This document shows, piece by piece, positions 50,495 through 60,003 of a stretch of 64,000 nucleotides of DNA (within the stretch, counting starts at the first letter, position 1; each line of letters opens with the position of its first letter). Location of the stretch: NCBI GenBank assembly GCA_958349535.1, contig CATWDJ010000001.1, positions 139,290 to 203,289 of the forward strand. The letters are read 5' to 3'. The position numbers were made by a program, and so were the translations under genes. This stretch comes from Maccoyibacter sp900556645 (lineage in GTDB: Bacteria > Bacillota > Clostridia > Lachnospirales > Lachnospiraceae). The notes under the pieces were generated by a model. It searched no databases and was not told the origin of the DNA. It worked only from the letters and a program-made list of their open reading frames with translations.

Positions 50495-51672
50495 AACAGA
50501 TGATCCCCTTTCACTAAAAAATCTCTGATTTCCAGAAACTGATTCATTCCCAGTCCTGATTCGTCATAAATTCCGGTTGCCGATTCCTCATTCAAGGTCT
50601 GATAGATAACCATATCCTGATTCCAGTTGGAGGAAAAAGTTTCTTTATCCAACAAATCCAGCTTGGTTACCACCCGGTCTACCATATGTACGATTGCCGA
50701 TTCCTTGGAGGAAATAGGGCAAAGCACACCGTTATATTCCTTGAGAATCTGTATCAGCTCCTTGGGAAAGCAAACGTTTTCTGCAAGGGTCACGCCATTT
50801 TCAATATAGGGTTCCCCTTCCATCCGACCGATACGGTAATAAAATCCTGCCGCTCTGCATAGTTTTTCATTTACCCCTATTAACATGGCACAGGTTCCGC
50901 AGATATCCGACACCCGCAACGCATGGGAATAATCCATCTCTGAAAACTTGCGGATGGACTGTACCAAAGGATAGTCCGGCTGAAGAATCTTTGTGTAGGG
51001 CAATTCCTCCGCCTCTGCCGCTTCTGTCCGAAACAGCCGCAGAACAAAATCCATAAATGCCAGATTTAAAGCGGCATTACCTGCAAATAACAGAAACATT
51101 TTCCATTCCATTACCAGATACTGAGTATAATAGCAGGCACTCTCTATTACGATTGTACCAAAAAACACCAACAAATGCACCCATAAATGTAAATGGTTCT
51201 TTCTGGCTGCATCTGCCAATACGACTCCCAGAAGGGTCAGCAGCATAAATGCAGTCATAATATGCAAATCCTGCTTTAATGCCACCACAAACAGTACATT
51301 CTGGAAAATCCCTGCAATCAACGCCGTTGTGGTATTGGACAACAGGGTCATAGCTACCGCAAATCCAAAGACCAGATTCATGTATTCCGGCAGAAAAGAA
51401 CAGCCATAGCTGATGACCAGTCCCAAAACATAAACAAGGGCAATCAGGGAAAAATCATTGCTGTCCTTAAAAGGAAGTGCATCCGCCAGTCGCTGCTGTT
51501 CCAGATGATAGATAAACACTGCCAGAAACACCGCATCAATAAATATAAAGTTCAGTGCAACATCTAAAGAAATTCCGGTACGAAATCCCAATAAAAATGT
51601 AAATACTACCGTGGCAAGCGAAATGACTACTATGGGAACGGCTCTCTTTTTTACAAATCGTTCCTGATTCAT
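50491..51672 (-). CDS. PgpH/YqfF-like seven-helix membrane protein with degraded HD site
   Basis: 393 residues. Seven or so hydrophobic helices (about 10-210) precede a cytoplasmic helical domain. Its position between phoH and ybeY is that of the c-di-AMP phosphodiesterase PgpH (YqfF), which has about 700 residues. Here the large extracytoplasmic domain is absent, and the HD motif is altered: the first His remains (SHALRVSD, His-250) but the usual His-Asp is Tyr-Arg (FYYRIG, 279-280). The protein therefore probably lacks phosphodiesterase activity and may act as a structural or sensing relic. Confidence 0.78.
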   Translation of the reverse strand: MNQERFVKKRAVPIVVISLATVVFTFLLGFRTGISLDVALNFIFIDAVFLAVFIYHLEQQRLADALPFKDSNDFSLIALVYVLGLVISYGCSFLPEYMNLVFGFAVAMTLLSNTTTALIAGIFQNVLFVVALKQDLHIMTAFMLLTLLGVVLADAARKNHLHLWVHLLVFFGTIVIESACYYTQYLVMEWKMFLLFAGNAALNLAFMDFVLRLFRTEAAEAEELPYTKILQPDYPLVQSIRKFSEMDYSHALRVSDICGTCAMLIGVNEKLCRAAGFYYRIGRMEGEPYIENGVTLAENVCFPKELIQILKEYNGVLCPISSKESAIVHMVDRVVTKLDLLDKETFSSNWNQDMVIYQTLNEESATGIYDESGLGMNQFLEIRDFLVKGDHLF

Positions 51673-52682
51673 TTCTCCGCCCTCGTCTTTTTCCTATTTT
51701 GATTTTTTACAGTTTTCTTTTGGCTCTTTTTCTCATATTCCTCGTATGCCTGTACAATTTTTTGTACCAACGGATGACGTACCACGTCACTGCTGGTAAG
51801 TCGGCAGATAGAGATCTCTTCCACTTTCCGCAGTACCCGCAAAGCCACATCCAGACCGGAAACTGCTCCCTTCGGCAAATCCTTTTGGGTTTCATCTCCG
51901 GTAATTACTACCTTGGAGCCAAAACCGATACGGGTTAAGAACATCTTCATCTGTGCCGGTGTGGTATTCTGAGCTTCATCCAGAATGATAAAGGCATTGT
52001 CCAGAGTCCGTCCACGCATATAAGCCAACGGTGCCACTTCGATAAGTCCCTTTTCCATGTTTTTCTGGAAGGATTCCGCCCCCATAATCTGATAAAGGGC
52101 ATCATATAAAGGTCGCAGATAAGGGTCTACCTTGCTCTGCAAATCTCCCGGAAGAAATCCCAGCTTCTCTCCTGCTTCTATGGCAGGTCTGGTAAGGATG
52201 ATTCTTCCCACCTCTTCGTTTTTGAATGCTGTAATTGCCATTGCCATCGCCAGATAAGTCTTTCCGGTTCCCGCCGGACCGATACCAAAGACAATCATTT
52301 GCTTGCGGATAGCATCTACATACTGTTTTTGCCCCATGGTTTTTGGTTTAATCGGCTTTCCATTGATGGTATGGCAGATACAATCGCTGTCAATCTGTGT
52401 CATTACGGAAACCTCTTCATCCTTGGCAGATAAATCCAAGGCATAGTTTACCTGCTGTTCTGTAATGATGTTGCCCCGCTTGCTCAATTCCACTAATTGC
52501 AGGAATACGCAGGAAGCACTCTTAACATTCGCTTCTTCGCCCAGAATCTTCATTCCACCGTCCCGGACTACAACCGTAACATTAAGAGTGCGTTCAATTT
52601 TCTTGATATTTACATCACAGCCGCCAAAAACATTTGCCATATGCTCTGACGGAATATCTAAAATCACTTCATTCAGACTCAT
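51669..52682 (-). CDS. phoH: PhoH family ATPase
   Basis: 337 residues. An N-terminal KH-like part (IPSEHMANVFGGCDVNIKKIERTL) is followed by the PhoH domain with Walker A GPAGTGKT (135-142) and Walker B NAFIILDEAQN (near 232-242), then RIGFGSKVVITGDETQ. A basic C-terminal tail follows. It is an RNA-helicase-related ATPase linked in genomes to ybeY. It overlaps yqfD by 14 bases and the membrane gene by four. Confidence 0.95.
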   Translation of the reverse strand: MSLNEVILDIPSEHMANVFGGCDVNIKKIERTLNVTVVVRDGGMKILGEEANVKSASCVFLQLVELSKRGNIITEQQVNYALDLSAKDEEVSVMTQIDSDCICHTINGKPIKPKTMGQKQYVDAIRKQMIVFGIGPAGTGKTYLAMAMAITAFKNEEVGRIILTRPAIEAGEKLGFLPGDLQSKVDPYLRPLYDALYQIMGAESFQKNMEKGLIEVAPLAYMRGRTLDNAFIILDEAQNTTPAQMKMFLTRIGFGSKVVITGDETQKDLPKGAVSGLDVALRVLRKVEEISICRLTSSDVVRHPLVQKIVQAYEEYEKKSQKKTVKNQNRKKTRAEK

Positions 52683-53910
52683 TTTCTATATTTCCTTCTT
52701 CTTTCGGCACTTCCAGTTGCTTGGTATCCTGATAGATTCCAAACTTTTCATTTGCAGTTATGGTGCCCTTTAATACATACTCATTTTTCTCTGTATCCAT
52801 AATAACATTTTTTTCTATAATTTGAACCCCTTTTTCTTCTAATTTTGAAAGAAATACTTCCAGGTTCGCCAATGCTATCTGTTTCGCTTCTTTTTTGGAT
52901 ACCTCATGGGTTTTCTTCTCATATTCCCGATAAGTGTCCTTTTGCAGATAAAAAGGAAGATAAAAGTTCTTCATGATTTTCAACTGCTTTTTTTCTGTTT
53001 CTTTTTCATAAAGGCGATAGGGTTTTCCCACAGAAGGAAGTTCTACATATTTTTTCTTGTACCAGAACCCGTAACGCTGCTTTTCTTTTCCGGTAAAAAC
53101 TTTTTGCTCTATCTGTTTGGGAACTCTATATTCGTAGGAATATGTAGTTTTTGCAATAATATCCGCATCTGCTTTGCAGTATTTGTATTCTTTTACCTCC
53201 CCGATGTCATCCCGAATCTCAATTCTGCCCAACACCAGAATTTTCCCCTTTTTCACCTTATCTCCGGCTTTTACCTGCGGAACGCCGCTTCTGGTAATAA
53301 TACTTTGAATGACTCCGGTTTTATCTGCCACGATATCCTGCGGCATTTCCTCCGTTTTTTTGTCTTCTTCGGCTGTAACCAGATTTTCCTTGATATCAAC
53401 CGTCAGCTTTGTCCCCTCCAGACGCACAGAGGTCCAAATTACGTTGGGAAAATGCTGACGTATCTCCGCTTCCAGTTCTTCGCAGTTGATATCTTTCTTT
53501 TTACTTCCCACATAAACCTTCTCCGTCTCCAGATAACGGAAAAGAGTTTCCTCCGATAAAACGGAGTTTCCACAGATTTCCACGTTCCAGATATAACAGG
53601 AAAAGAGATAGATAATTCCCACGCCCAGAAAAAATCCTGCCAGAAACAGCTTTCTTTTCCGATAGCGGAATAAAAAGACGGGAAAGCCCATCTTTTTTTG
53701 TATGCGGACTCTTGTCTTGGTCTTTTTTACCAGAGGACGTATGGAAAAGAAATCCGATATGCTCATGGAAAATTCATAGGCATCTTCCCGGTGCTCCATA
53801 TCCCATATATAGATATTATGATTGGTACATAGGTTTAAAAATCGTTCCGTCGCATAGCCGGTCAGCTCCACCCGAACATATCCTGACAAATAACGCAATA
53901 TCCTTTTCAT
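52669..53910 (-). CDS. yqfD: Sporulation protein YqfD
   Basis: 413 residues. The family N-terminus (RYLSGYVRVELTGYATERFLNLC) is followed by one membrane helix (about 88-110) and an extracytoplasmic part with LYLSEETLFRYLET-like SVLSEETLFRYLE and FPNVIWTSVRLEGTKL (POTRA-like). YqfC/YqfD are made during sporulation in Bacillus. Its start lies after yqfC by five bases. Confidence 0.9.
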   Translation of the reverse strand: MKRILRYLSGYVRVELTGYATERFLNLCTNHNIYIWDMEHREDAYEFSMSISDFFSIRPLVKKTKTRVRIQKKMGFPVFLFRYRKRKLFLAGFFLGVGIIYLFSCYIWNVEICGNSVLSEETLFRYLETEKVYVGSKKKDINCEELEAEIRQHFPNVIWTSVRLEGTKLTVDIKENLVTAEEDKKTEEMPQDIVADKTGVIQSIITRSGVPQVKAGDKVKKGKILVLGRIEIRDDIGEVKEYKYCKADADIIAKTTYSYEYRVPKQIEQKVFTGKEKQRYGFWYKKKYVELPSVGKPYRLYEKETEKKQLKIMKNFYLPFYLQKDTYREYEKKTHEVSKKEAKQIALANLEVFLSKLEEKGVQIIEKNVIMDTEKNEYVLKGTITANEKFGIYQDTKQLEVPKEEGNIENESE

Positions 53911-53915
53911 GTGAC

Positions 53916-54197
53916 TTAAGCCTCAAATTCTATTGATTTTATAAATCCGACAACCTTCATATCCTCATTGGTATAATATTCGATATTCAGTCGTTTTCCA
54001 TAAACCGTTAATTTTGCGTTTTTTGTCTGGATTTTGATATATTCTTCCGTGTATTCTAAAATACCTTTATAATTCTCAATCAGGACTTCCCTGCGTCCGG
54101 TAATGGTGACGATGGAGGCTCCATACATCAAATCCTTCGGCAGTTCTAAAGTCTCTACCATATTTTCTTTTACTGATTTCAACTTCGTTTTTCCCAT
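53916..54197 (-). CDS. yqfC: Sporulation protein YqfC
   Basis: 93 residues of the YabP/YqfC family: LELPKDLMYGASIVTITGRREVLIENYKGILEY in sequence blocks, then TKNAKLTVYGKRLNIEYY. A small beta-rich protein of the sporulation programme. It starts the yqfC-yqfD-phoH-HD-ybeY operon, with a 29-base gap to the upstream nucleoside phosphorylase. Confidence 0.9.
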   Translation of the reverse strand: MGKTKLKSVKENMVETLELPKDLMYGASIVTITGRREVLIENYKGILEYTEEYIKIQTKNAKLTVYGKRLNIEYYTNEDMKVVGFIKSIEFEA

Positions 54198-54225
54198 AAT
54201 TTACTATATGAAAAATACAAGTTTA

Positions 54226-55533
54226 TTATTCACGTATCAGTTGCTTAATCATTACCGGACGTGCCACTTTTTCTGTGGACATCTGATAGGCAGCTTTGAT
54301 TTTTGCTGCGGCAGTGATTGCCTTCTCACGGTCATTGGCATGGATATAAGCAAGGACATCTCCTTTTTTCACTCCATCCCCAATCTTCTTGTTCAGAATA
54401 ATACCCACCGCAGGGTCTATGATGCTCTCTTTGGTCTCTCTGCCACCGCCCAGCATCATACAGGCAATTCCGATTTCCTGAGCCAATATACGCTGCACAT
54501 TGCCTTCAGTTTCCGCCAGAACCGATATCACATATTTTGCCTTTGGCAATAAATCCGGGTGAAGAATCTGTTCTACATTTCCACCCTGAGCCTCTACAAA
54601 CTCTTGGAATTTTTTATAGGCACTTCGACTGTCAATGGTTTCTTTTAAAAGGGCTTCTGCGATTTCCTCACTTTCTGCCCTACCTGCCAAAACAAGCATC
54701 TGTTTGCCCAAGCCTATAACAACCTCCATAAAGTCTGCCGGACCGTTGCCCTTTAGGGATTCGATGGCTTCTTTAACTTCCAGTGCATTTCCTACGGCAT
54801 TTCCCAGTGGTTCATCCATATCCGTAATAAGTGCCACCGTCTTCTTTCCTGCCCGTTTTCCGATATCCACCATTGCCTTTGCCAAAGCCACGGCATCCTC
54901 TTCTTTCTGCATGAAAGCACCGTTTCCGGTCTTTACGTCCAACACGATAGCATCTGCACCGGAAGCCAGTTTTTTACTCATAATACTACTGGCAATCAAA
55001 GACATCTGATCTACGGTGGCGGTTACATCCCGCAAAGCATACAGTTTTTTGTCCGCAGGAGCCAAATTGGCGGTCTGTCCCGCAATGGCAACCTTGATAC
55101 CGTTAACATTGCGGATAAATACTTCTTCTGTCATCTCTGTGGAAAATCCCTCAATGGATTCCAATTTGTCAATGGTTCCTCCGGTATGTCCCAATCCTCT
55201 GCCGCTCATCTTGGCAACCGGAATCCCCAGAGCTGCAATCATAGGTGTCAGGACAAGGGAAACCTTGTCCCCCACACCTCCGGTACTATGCTTATCTACT
55301 TTTATCCCCTCTATGGCGTCCAGATTCAGGACATCTCCGCTGTCTCTCATAGCCAAGGTCAAATCTACGGTTTCCCGTTTGCTCATTCCCTGAAAACAGA
55401 TTGCCATTGTCATTGCCGACATCTGATAATCCGGGATATCACCCTTGGTAAAGCCCTCAATCATGTAATAGATTTCTTCTTTTGTCAGTTCTTTTCCCTG
55501 CTTTTTCTTCAGGATCAAATCGTACATTCGCAT
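54226..55533 (-). CDS. pdp: Pyrimidine-nucleoside phosphorylase
   Basis: 435 residues. The family signature KHSTGGVGDKVSLVL, MSGRGLGHTGGTIDKLE, KTGNGAFM and DMDEPLGNAVGNALEV is present. It reversibly phosphorolyses thymidine and uridine. The domain order (alpha, alpha/beta, alpha/beta) and length agree with Bacillus Pdp rather than E. coli-type DeoA. Next to sporulation genes but functionally independent. Confidence 0.95.
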   Translation of the reverse strand: MRMYDLILKKKQGKELTKEEIYYMIEGFTKGDIPDYQMSAMTMAICFQGMSKRETVDLTLAMRDSGDVLNLDAIEGIKVDKHSTGGVGDKVSLVLTPMIAALGIPVAKMSGRGLGHTGGTIDKLESIEGFSTEMTEEVFIRNVNGIKVAIAGQTANLAPADKKLYALRDVTATVDQMSLIASSIMSKKLASGADAIVLDVKTGNGAFMQKEEDAVALAKAMVDIGKRAGKKTVALITDMDEPLGNAVGNALEVKEAIESLKGNGPADFMEVVIGLGKQMLVLAGRAESEEIAEALLKETIDSRSAYKKFQEFVEAQGGNVEQILHPDLLPKAKYVISVLAETEGNVQRILAQEIGIACMMLGGGRETKESIIDPAVGIILNKKIGDGVKKGDVLAYIHANDREKAITAAAKIKAAYQMSTEKVARPVMIKQLIRE

Positions 55534-55562
55534 AGTAATCGCTTTCCTTTCGTCTTATGAAA

Positions 55563-57032
55563 CTAGTCCTCTTTATGTTCTTTCCAGTATGCGATAAATT
55601 CCTGGTCTGTCACACGGACAGCTCCTTCTTTTTCCACATCGGTTCTCATGTCAATCTCTATACCGTATTCCCGCTCCATGATTTCTTTGATACGAGGACG
55701 GCAGAACATTCCCTGACAATAACCCATGGACGCTCTGGTTCTTCTCTTTACACCGTCTACACTTGTAACCTGTATTCCTCTGTTCAGACAGTCCACAATG
55801 GTTTTCTCATCCACCTGCTGGCAACGGCAAATTAAACGTTCCGGACACGGTGGTAAATTCACAAGCTGTTCTGCTTCTGTAAAAGGCAGCATCTCTTCTT
55901 TTTTCTGTATAATCGGTGCCCGGTATGGGTCATAGGATGGGTCCTCCTTTAGCTCCAGTCCCTGACGCTCCAATTCCTCTGCAATCATATCTGCAATAGC
56001 AGGAGAAGAAGTAAGTCCCGGGGACTGGATTCCTGCCGCATTGAGAAAATGCGGAGTTGCGGTTTCTCCTATCACAAAGTCATCCGTAGTGGACACGGCA
56101 CGTACTCCGGTAAAGCTTCGGATAAATTGCTGCGGATTGATTTTATCTGTGGTATGCAGCCCTTCTTTGTAAATTTTCCAGAGACGGTCCAGATGTGTGC
56201 TGCGGTCCGTATTGCCCTCTTCGTCAATGGCATCCGGTCCCAACAGCAGATTGCCGTGATAGGTGGAAGTCACAAGGATTCCCTTGCCCATCTTGGATGG
56301 CATCTGGAATACAACTGTATTCAAAGCCTCGCCGGTTCCCTGGGCAAACAAAATATATTCGCCGGAACGAGGACGAATTTCAAAGGTTTTCTCATTAACC
56401 ATCTGGTCTATTTTGTCTGAAAAAAGTCCTGCGGCATTGACCAGATAGCGGGTTTTAAAATCTCCGTTATTCGTGTGAATCAAAAATCCTTCCTCTATTT
56501 TCTCAATATCGGAAACCTCGGTATTTAAAAACAGTTTGGTACCGTTGTGAATGGCATTTTCTGCCATGGCGATTGCCATTTCATACGGGGAACAAACGCC
56601 GGCACCCTCGCAATAAAGGGCATAGACCACCTCCGGGTTAATGTTGGGATCCAACTCTAAAATCTCTTCTCTTCCGATAATCTTTAAGTCGGTCAGACCG
56701 TTTTTTTCACCATTTTCCAGCATTGCCTGCAGCTTTGGCAAATCATTTTCATCTGTGGTAATTACCAGACTTCCGGTTTTTCGGAAGCCAAAGTTCAATT
56801 CTTCATTCAACTTCTGATACTGCACTCTGCCTTTATAGCAGACACGGCCCTTCACCTTGGCATTTGCCTCGGCATAACCGCCGTGGACGATGGCACTGTT
56901 CGCTTTGGTGGAACCCATGGAAACATCACATTCCTTTTCCAAGATTCCGATGGAAAGCTGATAGCGAGACAACCTCCTTGCTATAGCGGTTCCTACAATT
57001 CCTGCTCCAACAATCATTACATCATACATCAT
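55563..57032 (-). CDS. FAD-dependent oxidoreductase, glycerol-3-phosphate dehydrogenase-like
   Basis: 489 residues; ATG at 57032 or 57029 behind GGAGG. The N-terminal DVMIVGAGIVGTAIARRLSRY binds FAD, with TKANSAIVHGGY. The C-terminal part has a 2Fe-2S-type BFD-like domain with CRC and C-x4-C (ERLICRCQQ, MGYCQGMFCRPRI). The family is close to anaerobic GlpA-type and hydroxyglutarate oxidases. Without a GlpB/GlpC or glycerol operon nearby, the substrate is not decided. Confidence 0.88.
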   Translation of the reverse strand: MMYDVMIVGAGIVGTAIARRLSRYQLSIGILEKECDVSMGSTKANSAIVHGGYAEANAKVKGRVCYKGRVQYQKLNEELNFGFRKTGSLVITTDENDLPKLQAMLENGEKNGLTDLKIIGREEILELDPNINPEVVYALYCEGAGVCSPYEMAIAMAENAIHNGTKLFLNTEVSDIEKIEEGFLIHTNNGDFKTRYLVNAAGLFSDKIDQMVNEKTFEIRPRSGEYILFAQGTGEALNTVVFQMPSKMGKGILVTSTYHGNLLLGPDAIDEEGNTDRSTHLDRLWKIYKEGLHTTDKINPQQFIRSFTGVRAVSTTDDFVIGETATPHFLNAAGIQSPGLTSSPAIADMIAEELERQGLELKEDPSYDPYRAPIIQKKEEMLPFTEAEQLVNLPPCPERLICRCQQVDEKTIVDCLNRGIQVTSVDGVKRRTRASMGYCQGMFCRPRIKEIMEREYGIEIDMRTDVEKEGAVRVTDQEFIAYWKEHKED

Positions 57033-57082
57033 TATTTCCTCCGTTTCTTTCTTTTTTAAACGGTAATCCTAACAACATACGG

Positions 57083-57772
57083 TTATTTTGCGAATTTTTG
57101 CTTTAACCTTTCCTTTTCTTCCTTTGTTACCCTAAGGGACTCCCTTATTTTTTGAACGGCTTTTCTGCGTATTTCCTCATCCAAAGCCTCCCGTTCCAAA
57201 ATGCACTCTGTTTTTTCGGGAAACTTCACATAGCAGACAGACAATGCCCACGCAGCCGCCATTTTCACATAATATTCCTGCCGGGAAATTCCAGCCAATC
57301 TTTCCAAAACCTCATCAATATAAGTTTCATTGACAAAAAAATCCAGCATACAGACAATGGCAAAACGAACCTCATATTCGCCTGTTCCCGCCAAATAAGC
57401 TTCTAAGAAAGAAAACCACTCCCTCTGGTCTTTTTTCATAAACTTATAGGTAGCACAGCAACAGTCGCAGATTGCCCAGTTATTGATTAAGGGAATGAAC
57501 TTTTTTAATTCTTCCTGCTGTTCTTCCATGCTCAGCTTTCCGTAACCAATCATCATTCCGCGTATCATCAGTTCTTCGTAAATCAGAGGATTTGCATTGA
57601 CAGCAAACTCTCGATATCCTTCCTTTGCCGCCTGCTTTGCCAGCTGTCGCAGCTTCGGTACACGTACCCCCAGAAACTCACCCATGTCCGGCACTAGGGA
57701 ACCATGGAATTTCCGGTATTCCTCGTCAATACTTTTCTGTAATTCTTCTCGTATCTCCTCTGTAATATTCAT
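57083..57772 (-). CDS. DNA alkylation repair protein, AlkD/AlkC-type HEAT fold
   Basis: 229 residues of helical HEAT-like repeats, with GVRVPKLRQLAKQAA, ELMIRGMMIGYGK, INNWAICDCCCATYKF and YYVKMAAAWALSVCYVKFPE. AlkD-like enzymes release alkylated bases without base flipping. The NNWAICD motif is the usual conserved part. It overlaps the acetyltransferase gene by four bases. Confidence 0.9.
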   Translation of the reverse strand: MNITEEIREELQKSIDEEYRKFHGSLVPDMGEFLGVRVPKLRQLAKQAAKEGYREFAVNANPLIYEELMIRGMMIGYGKLSMEEQQEELKKFIPLINNWAICDCCCATYKFMKKDQREWFSFLEAYLAGTGEYEVRFAIVCMLDFFVNETYIDEVLERLAGISRQEYYVKMAAAWALSVCYVKFPEKTECILEREALDEEIRRKAVQKIRESLRVTKEEKERLKQKFAK

Positions 57773-58443
57773 GTTTCCTGTTCTCTCTTTTTTCTGATTT
57801 CTTCCCGGTGTTTCTTGTCATTCTGATCCATCGCAGAACCTACAGCCACACCAAAGAGCATACCCAGACACATTCCCGTTGCCACATTGTCAAAAACAGC
57901 TAATCCAACGGACATTCCAAGACACATCCCGATACTTAGAAAAAGGCTTGTGAAGGAAGTCTGCGGTTTTTCTTTTTCAAATCTCGGTCCTTCTTCTCCG
58001 ATGGTTCCGGTTGGAGTAAAACCTGCTTTTTCTAACAATCTTTGGGATGCTGTATTATCCGCAAGCGTTTCTGCCATAATATAATACACCTTTTCGTTCT
58101 GGAACGCCCATTCCATCATGACATTTACCGCCTCTAATCCATAACCTTTCCTGCGGTGTTCTTCCTCTATTCCATATCCTACTTCCACCTCTCCTGATTC
58201 ATTGGCACTGCCTTTAAAACCAATACTGCCCACAAGGGTCTCTGTCCCTTTTAAGGTTATCGTCCAATCGGTACACCAAAGCCAGTCTTCCGACTGTTCT
58301 TCTACACCCCGAATCATATCCCCATATGCTTTTTGCATTTCCGGGTCGGTTTCTTTTTCCAATGCCAGCTTCAGCTCCTCCAAGGTTTTCGGAGAAATAC
58401 ATAAATGCTTGGTTTTGAGTTGTATTTTCTTATTCTTCTTCAT
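57769..58443 (-). CDS. GNAT acetyltransferase fused to a glycine-rich membrane segment
   Basis: 224 residues. Residues 1-150 are a RimJ-like GNAT domain (KGTETLVGSIGFKG, YGIEEEHRRKGYGLEAVNVMMEWAF, DNTASQRLLEKAGF). The C-terminal 70 residues are different: two hydrophobic Gly-zipper-like stretches (SIGMCLGMSVGLAVF and TGMCLGMLFGVAVGSAM), then a basic tail. The fusion suggests membrane attachment. Acceptor unknown. Confidence 0.87.
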   Translation of the reverse strand: MKKNKKIQLKTKHLCISPKTLEELKLALEKETDPEMQKAYGDMIRGVEEQSEDWLWCTDWTITLKGTETLVGSIGFKGSANESGEVEVGYGIEEEHRRKGYGLEAVNVMMEWAFQNEKVYYIMAETLADNTASQRLLEKAGFTPTGTIGEEGPRFEKEKPQTSFTSLFLSIGMCLGMSVGLAVFDNVATGMCLGMLFGVAVGSAMDQNDKKHREEIRKKREQET

Positions 58444-58467
58444 AATATGTTCCTGTCCTTTTTCACT

Positions 58468-58977
58468 TTAAAGCTGTATCCAATACCTTCTGGTAATCCG
58501 TCTTTGCCCTTCAATTACATTTACAATTTTATCTTCTAACACGCCGCCGTTCTTTTCTATCACTCTGACGGAACTTGCATTGTTATCATTGCAGGTAATC
58601 AGTACCTTTTCTAACGAAAGATTTTCCCTTGCATATTCCAGTGCCAAAGAGAGCATTTTAGTTCCAACGCCCTTATTCCATGCGGAATATTTGACACCAT
58701 ATCCGATATTTCCTCCGAAACGCAAAAGTGCGTCAGTCAAAGTGTGACGGATAGCTATTTCTCCTAGAAATTCTTCTCCATCTACACACCACAAATAAGT
58801 TGCTTTTACCCACCCTTTTGGAAGGTTGTTACCCACTCTGAAATCCTCTGTATATTGAAAAATATCATATTGGGCAGGATTTAAAAATTCATAGGTAGTG
58901 ATTTCATGTTCTTTGTATTCTTCTATAGCGGATAAATAAGAATCATAATATTTTTTATCCGGTAAAATCAATTTCAT
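58468..58977 (-). CDS. GNAT family acetyltransferase
   Basis: 169 residues. A GNAT fold with EFLGEIAIRHTL, NIGYGVKYSAWNKGVGTKMLSLALEYA (acetyl-CoA pyrophosphate loop) and DNNASSVRVIEKNGGVLED. Close in layout to acetyltransferases predicted to act on amino groups; the substrate is unknown. It begins two bases before the stop of the next upstream gene. Confidence 0.9.
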   Translation of the reverse strand: MKLILPDKKYYDSYLSAIEEYKEHEITTYEFLNPAQYDIFQYTEDFRVGNNLPKGWVKATYLWCVDGEEFLGEIAIRHTLTDALLRFGGNIGYGVKYSAWNKGVGTKMLSLALEYARENLSLEKVLITCNDNNASSVRVIEKNGGVLEDKIVNVIEGQRRITRRYWIQL

Positions 58978-58979
58978 AT

Positions 58980-59453
58980 TTAGGATACATCCTCTCTGCT
59001 ATGTAAAATCTCCTGATGATTGATGTAAGCATTAAATTCCCGGAAAGAGAGCCCTGTTGGAACACTTTCAAATTTTGTAGTGGGACTTTCTTTGCCGCCC
59101 CTCAACTCAATATAATAGTCCACAATGGCTCGGATAGCTTCCTTTTCTCTATCATATTCATAGATTCCTTTTTTCTCTCCGTTGGGATGTTCTAAATGAT
59201 AAACCTTGTTCTTTTGATAAAAAAGTATGAAACAATGCATATGCAGTTCATGCATCAAAGCAACTTGCTCCACACAAGTACCAACGCCGTGTTCTACTGT
59301 CTCTTCCACAGACATAGTTCGGTACAGACTCCGAAAATTCGTCATTTCTTTGATTCCATGTATCTTGTGATTCACATCTAACCAGCCGTAGGATATATTT
59401 TCGTCCATATAGGTAAATACATCCTGCGGTGTTCTTATTTTATCTATCTCCAT
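58980..59453 (-). CDS. Transglutaminase-like (cysteine protease fold) protein
   Basis: 157 residues. The pattern GVGTCVEQVALMHELH gives the catalytic-type Cys at the start of a helix, and VYHLEHPNGEKKGIYEYD provides a His and probable acidic residue in the following strands, as in transglutaminase-like and arylamine transferase folds. Activity has not been shown; a cysteine hydrolase or structural role is possible. It forms a small operon with the GNAT gene. Confidence 0.75.
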   Translation of the reverse strand: MEIDKIRTPQDVFTYMDENISYGWLDVNHKIHGIKEMTNFRSLYRTMSVEETVEHGVGTCVEQVALMHELHMHCFILFYQKNKVYHLEHPNGEKKGIYEYDREKEAIRAIVDYYIELRGGKESPTTKFESVPTGLSFREFNAYINHQEILHSREDVS

Positions 59454-59532
59454 AAATATATCTCCCTGTAACTCATAAAATCAAAATTATCGATATGTTC
59501 TCATTTCTTCCTCTGTTGTTACACGTTCTCTT

Positions 59533-60003
59533 CTAAAACCCTCCACCATTATATGCTCTTGTAATTACATAGGACGGCTCATAATATGCACTACTGTTAT
59601 AATTGTCAATGGTCTCACATATCTCATTGTTATATACTCTGACTAATCCATCTATATAATCCTCTTTTGGTTGAAGAACAGATAAAATCAAACGCATATA
59701 TACCTTTCCCATTTGTGTGGCAGATGGAATCTCGTCTACTAATTTTAAATCAACATCTGTTATATCAAAAACACCTTCTTCTAAGTGATATTCTTCTATC
59801 CACTCATCTTCAATTTTTAATGGATTTTCACAATGCAAAACGTTTGCAATGCTTATTAAACGTCTCCATTCTTTTTTTGTTATATGATTTACCACATATT
59901 TATTTTTTTGGTGCAATTTTCTCGCAACACGTTCAATCATATAACATATGAAATATAAATCATTTTCAGTTATTTCTTCATTTTCAAAAAATAAATTTGT
60001 CAT
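59533..60003 (-). CDS. Partner protein of the DUF3990 gene, 156 residues
   Basis: Helical N-terminus (YFICYMIERVARKLHQ, TKKEWRRLISIANVLH) and a mixed C-terminus ending in YNGGGF. No family is recognised with certainty. It overlaps the DUF3990 gene by four bases (ATGA) and comes second, so the two are made together. Such overlapping pairs are often toxin and antitoxin. Here the partner function is inferred only. Confidence 0.7.
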   Translation of the reverse strand: MTNLFFENEEITENDLYFICYMIERVARKLHQKNKYVVNHITKKEWRRLISIANVLHCENPLKIEDEWIEEYHLEEGVFDITDVDLKLVDEIPSATQMGKVYMRLILSVLQPKEDYIDGLVRVYNNEICETIDNYNSSAYYEPSYVITRAYNGGGF

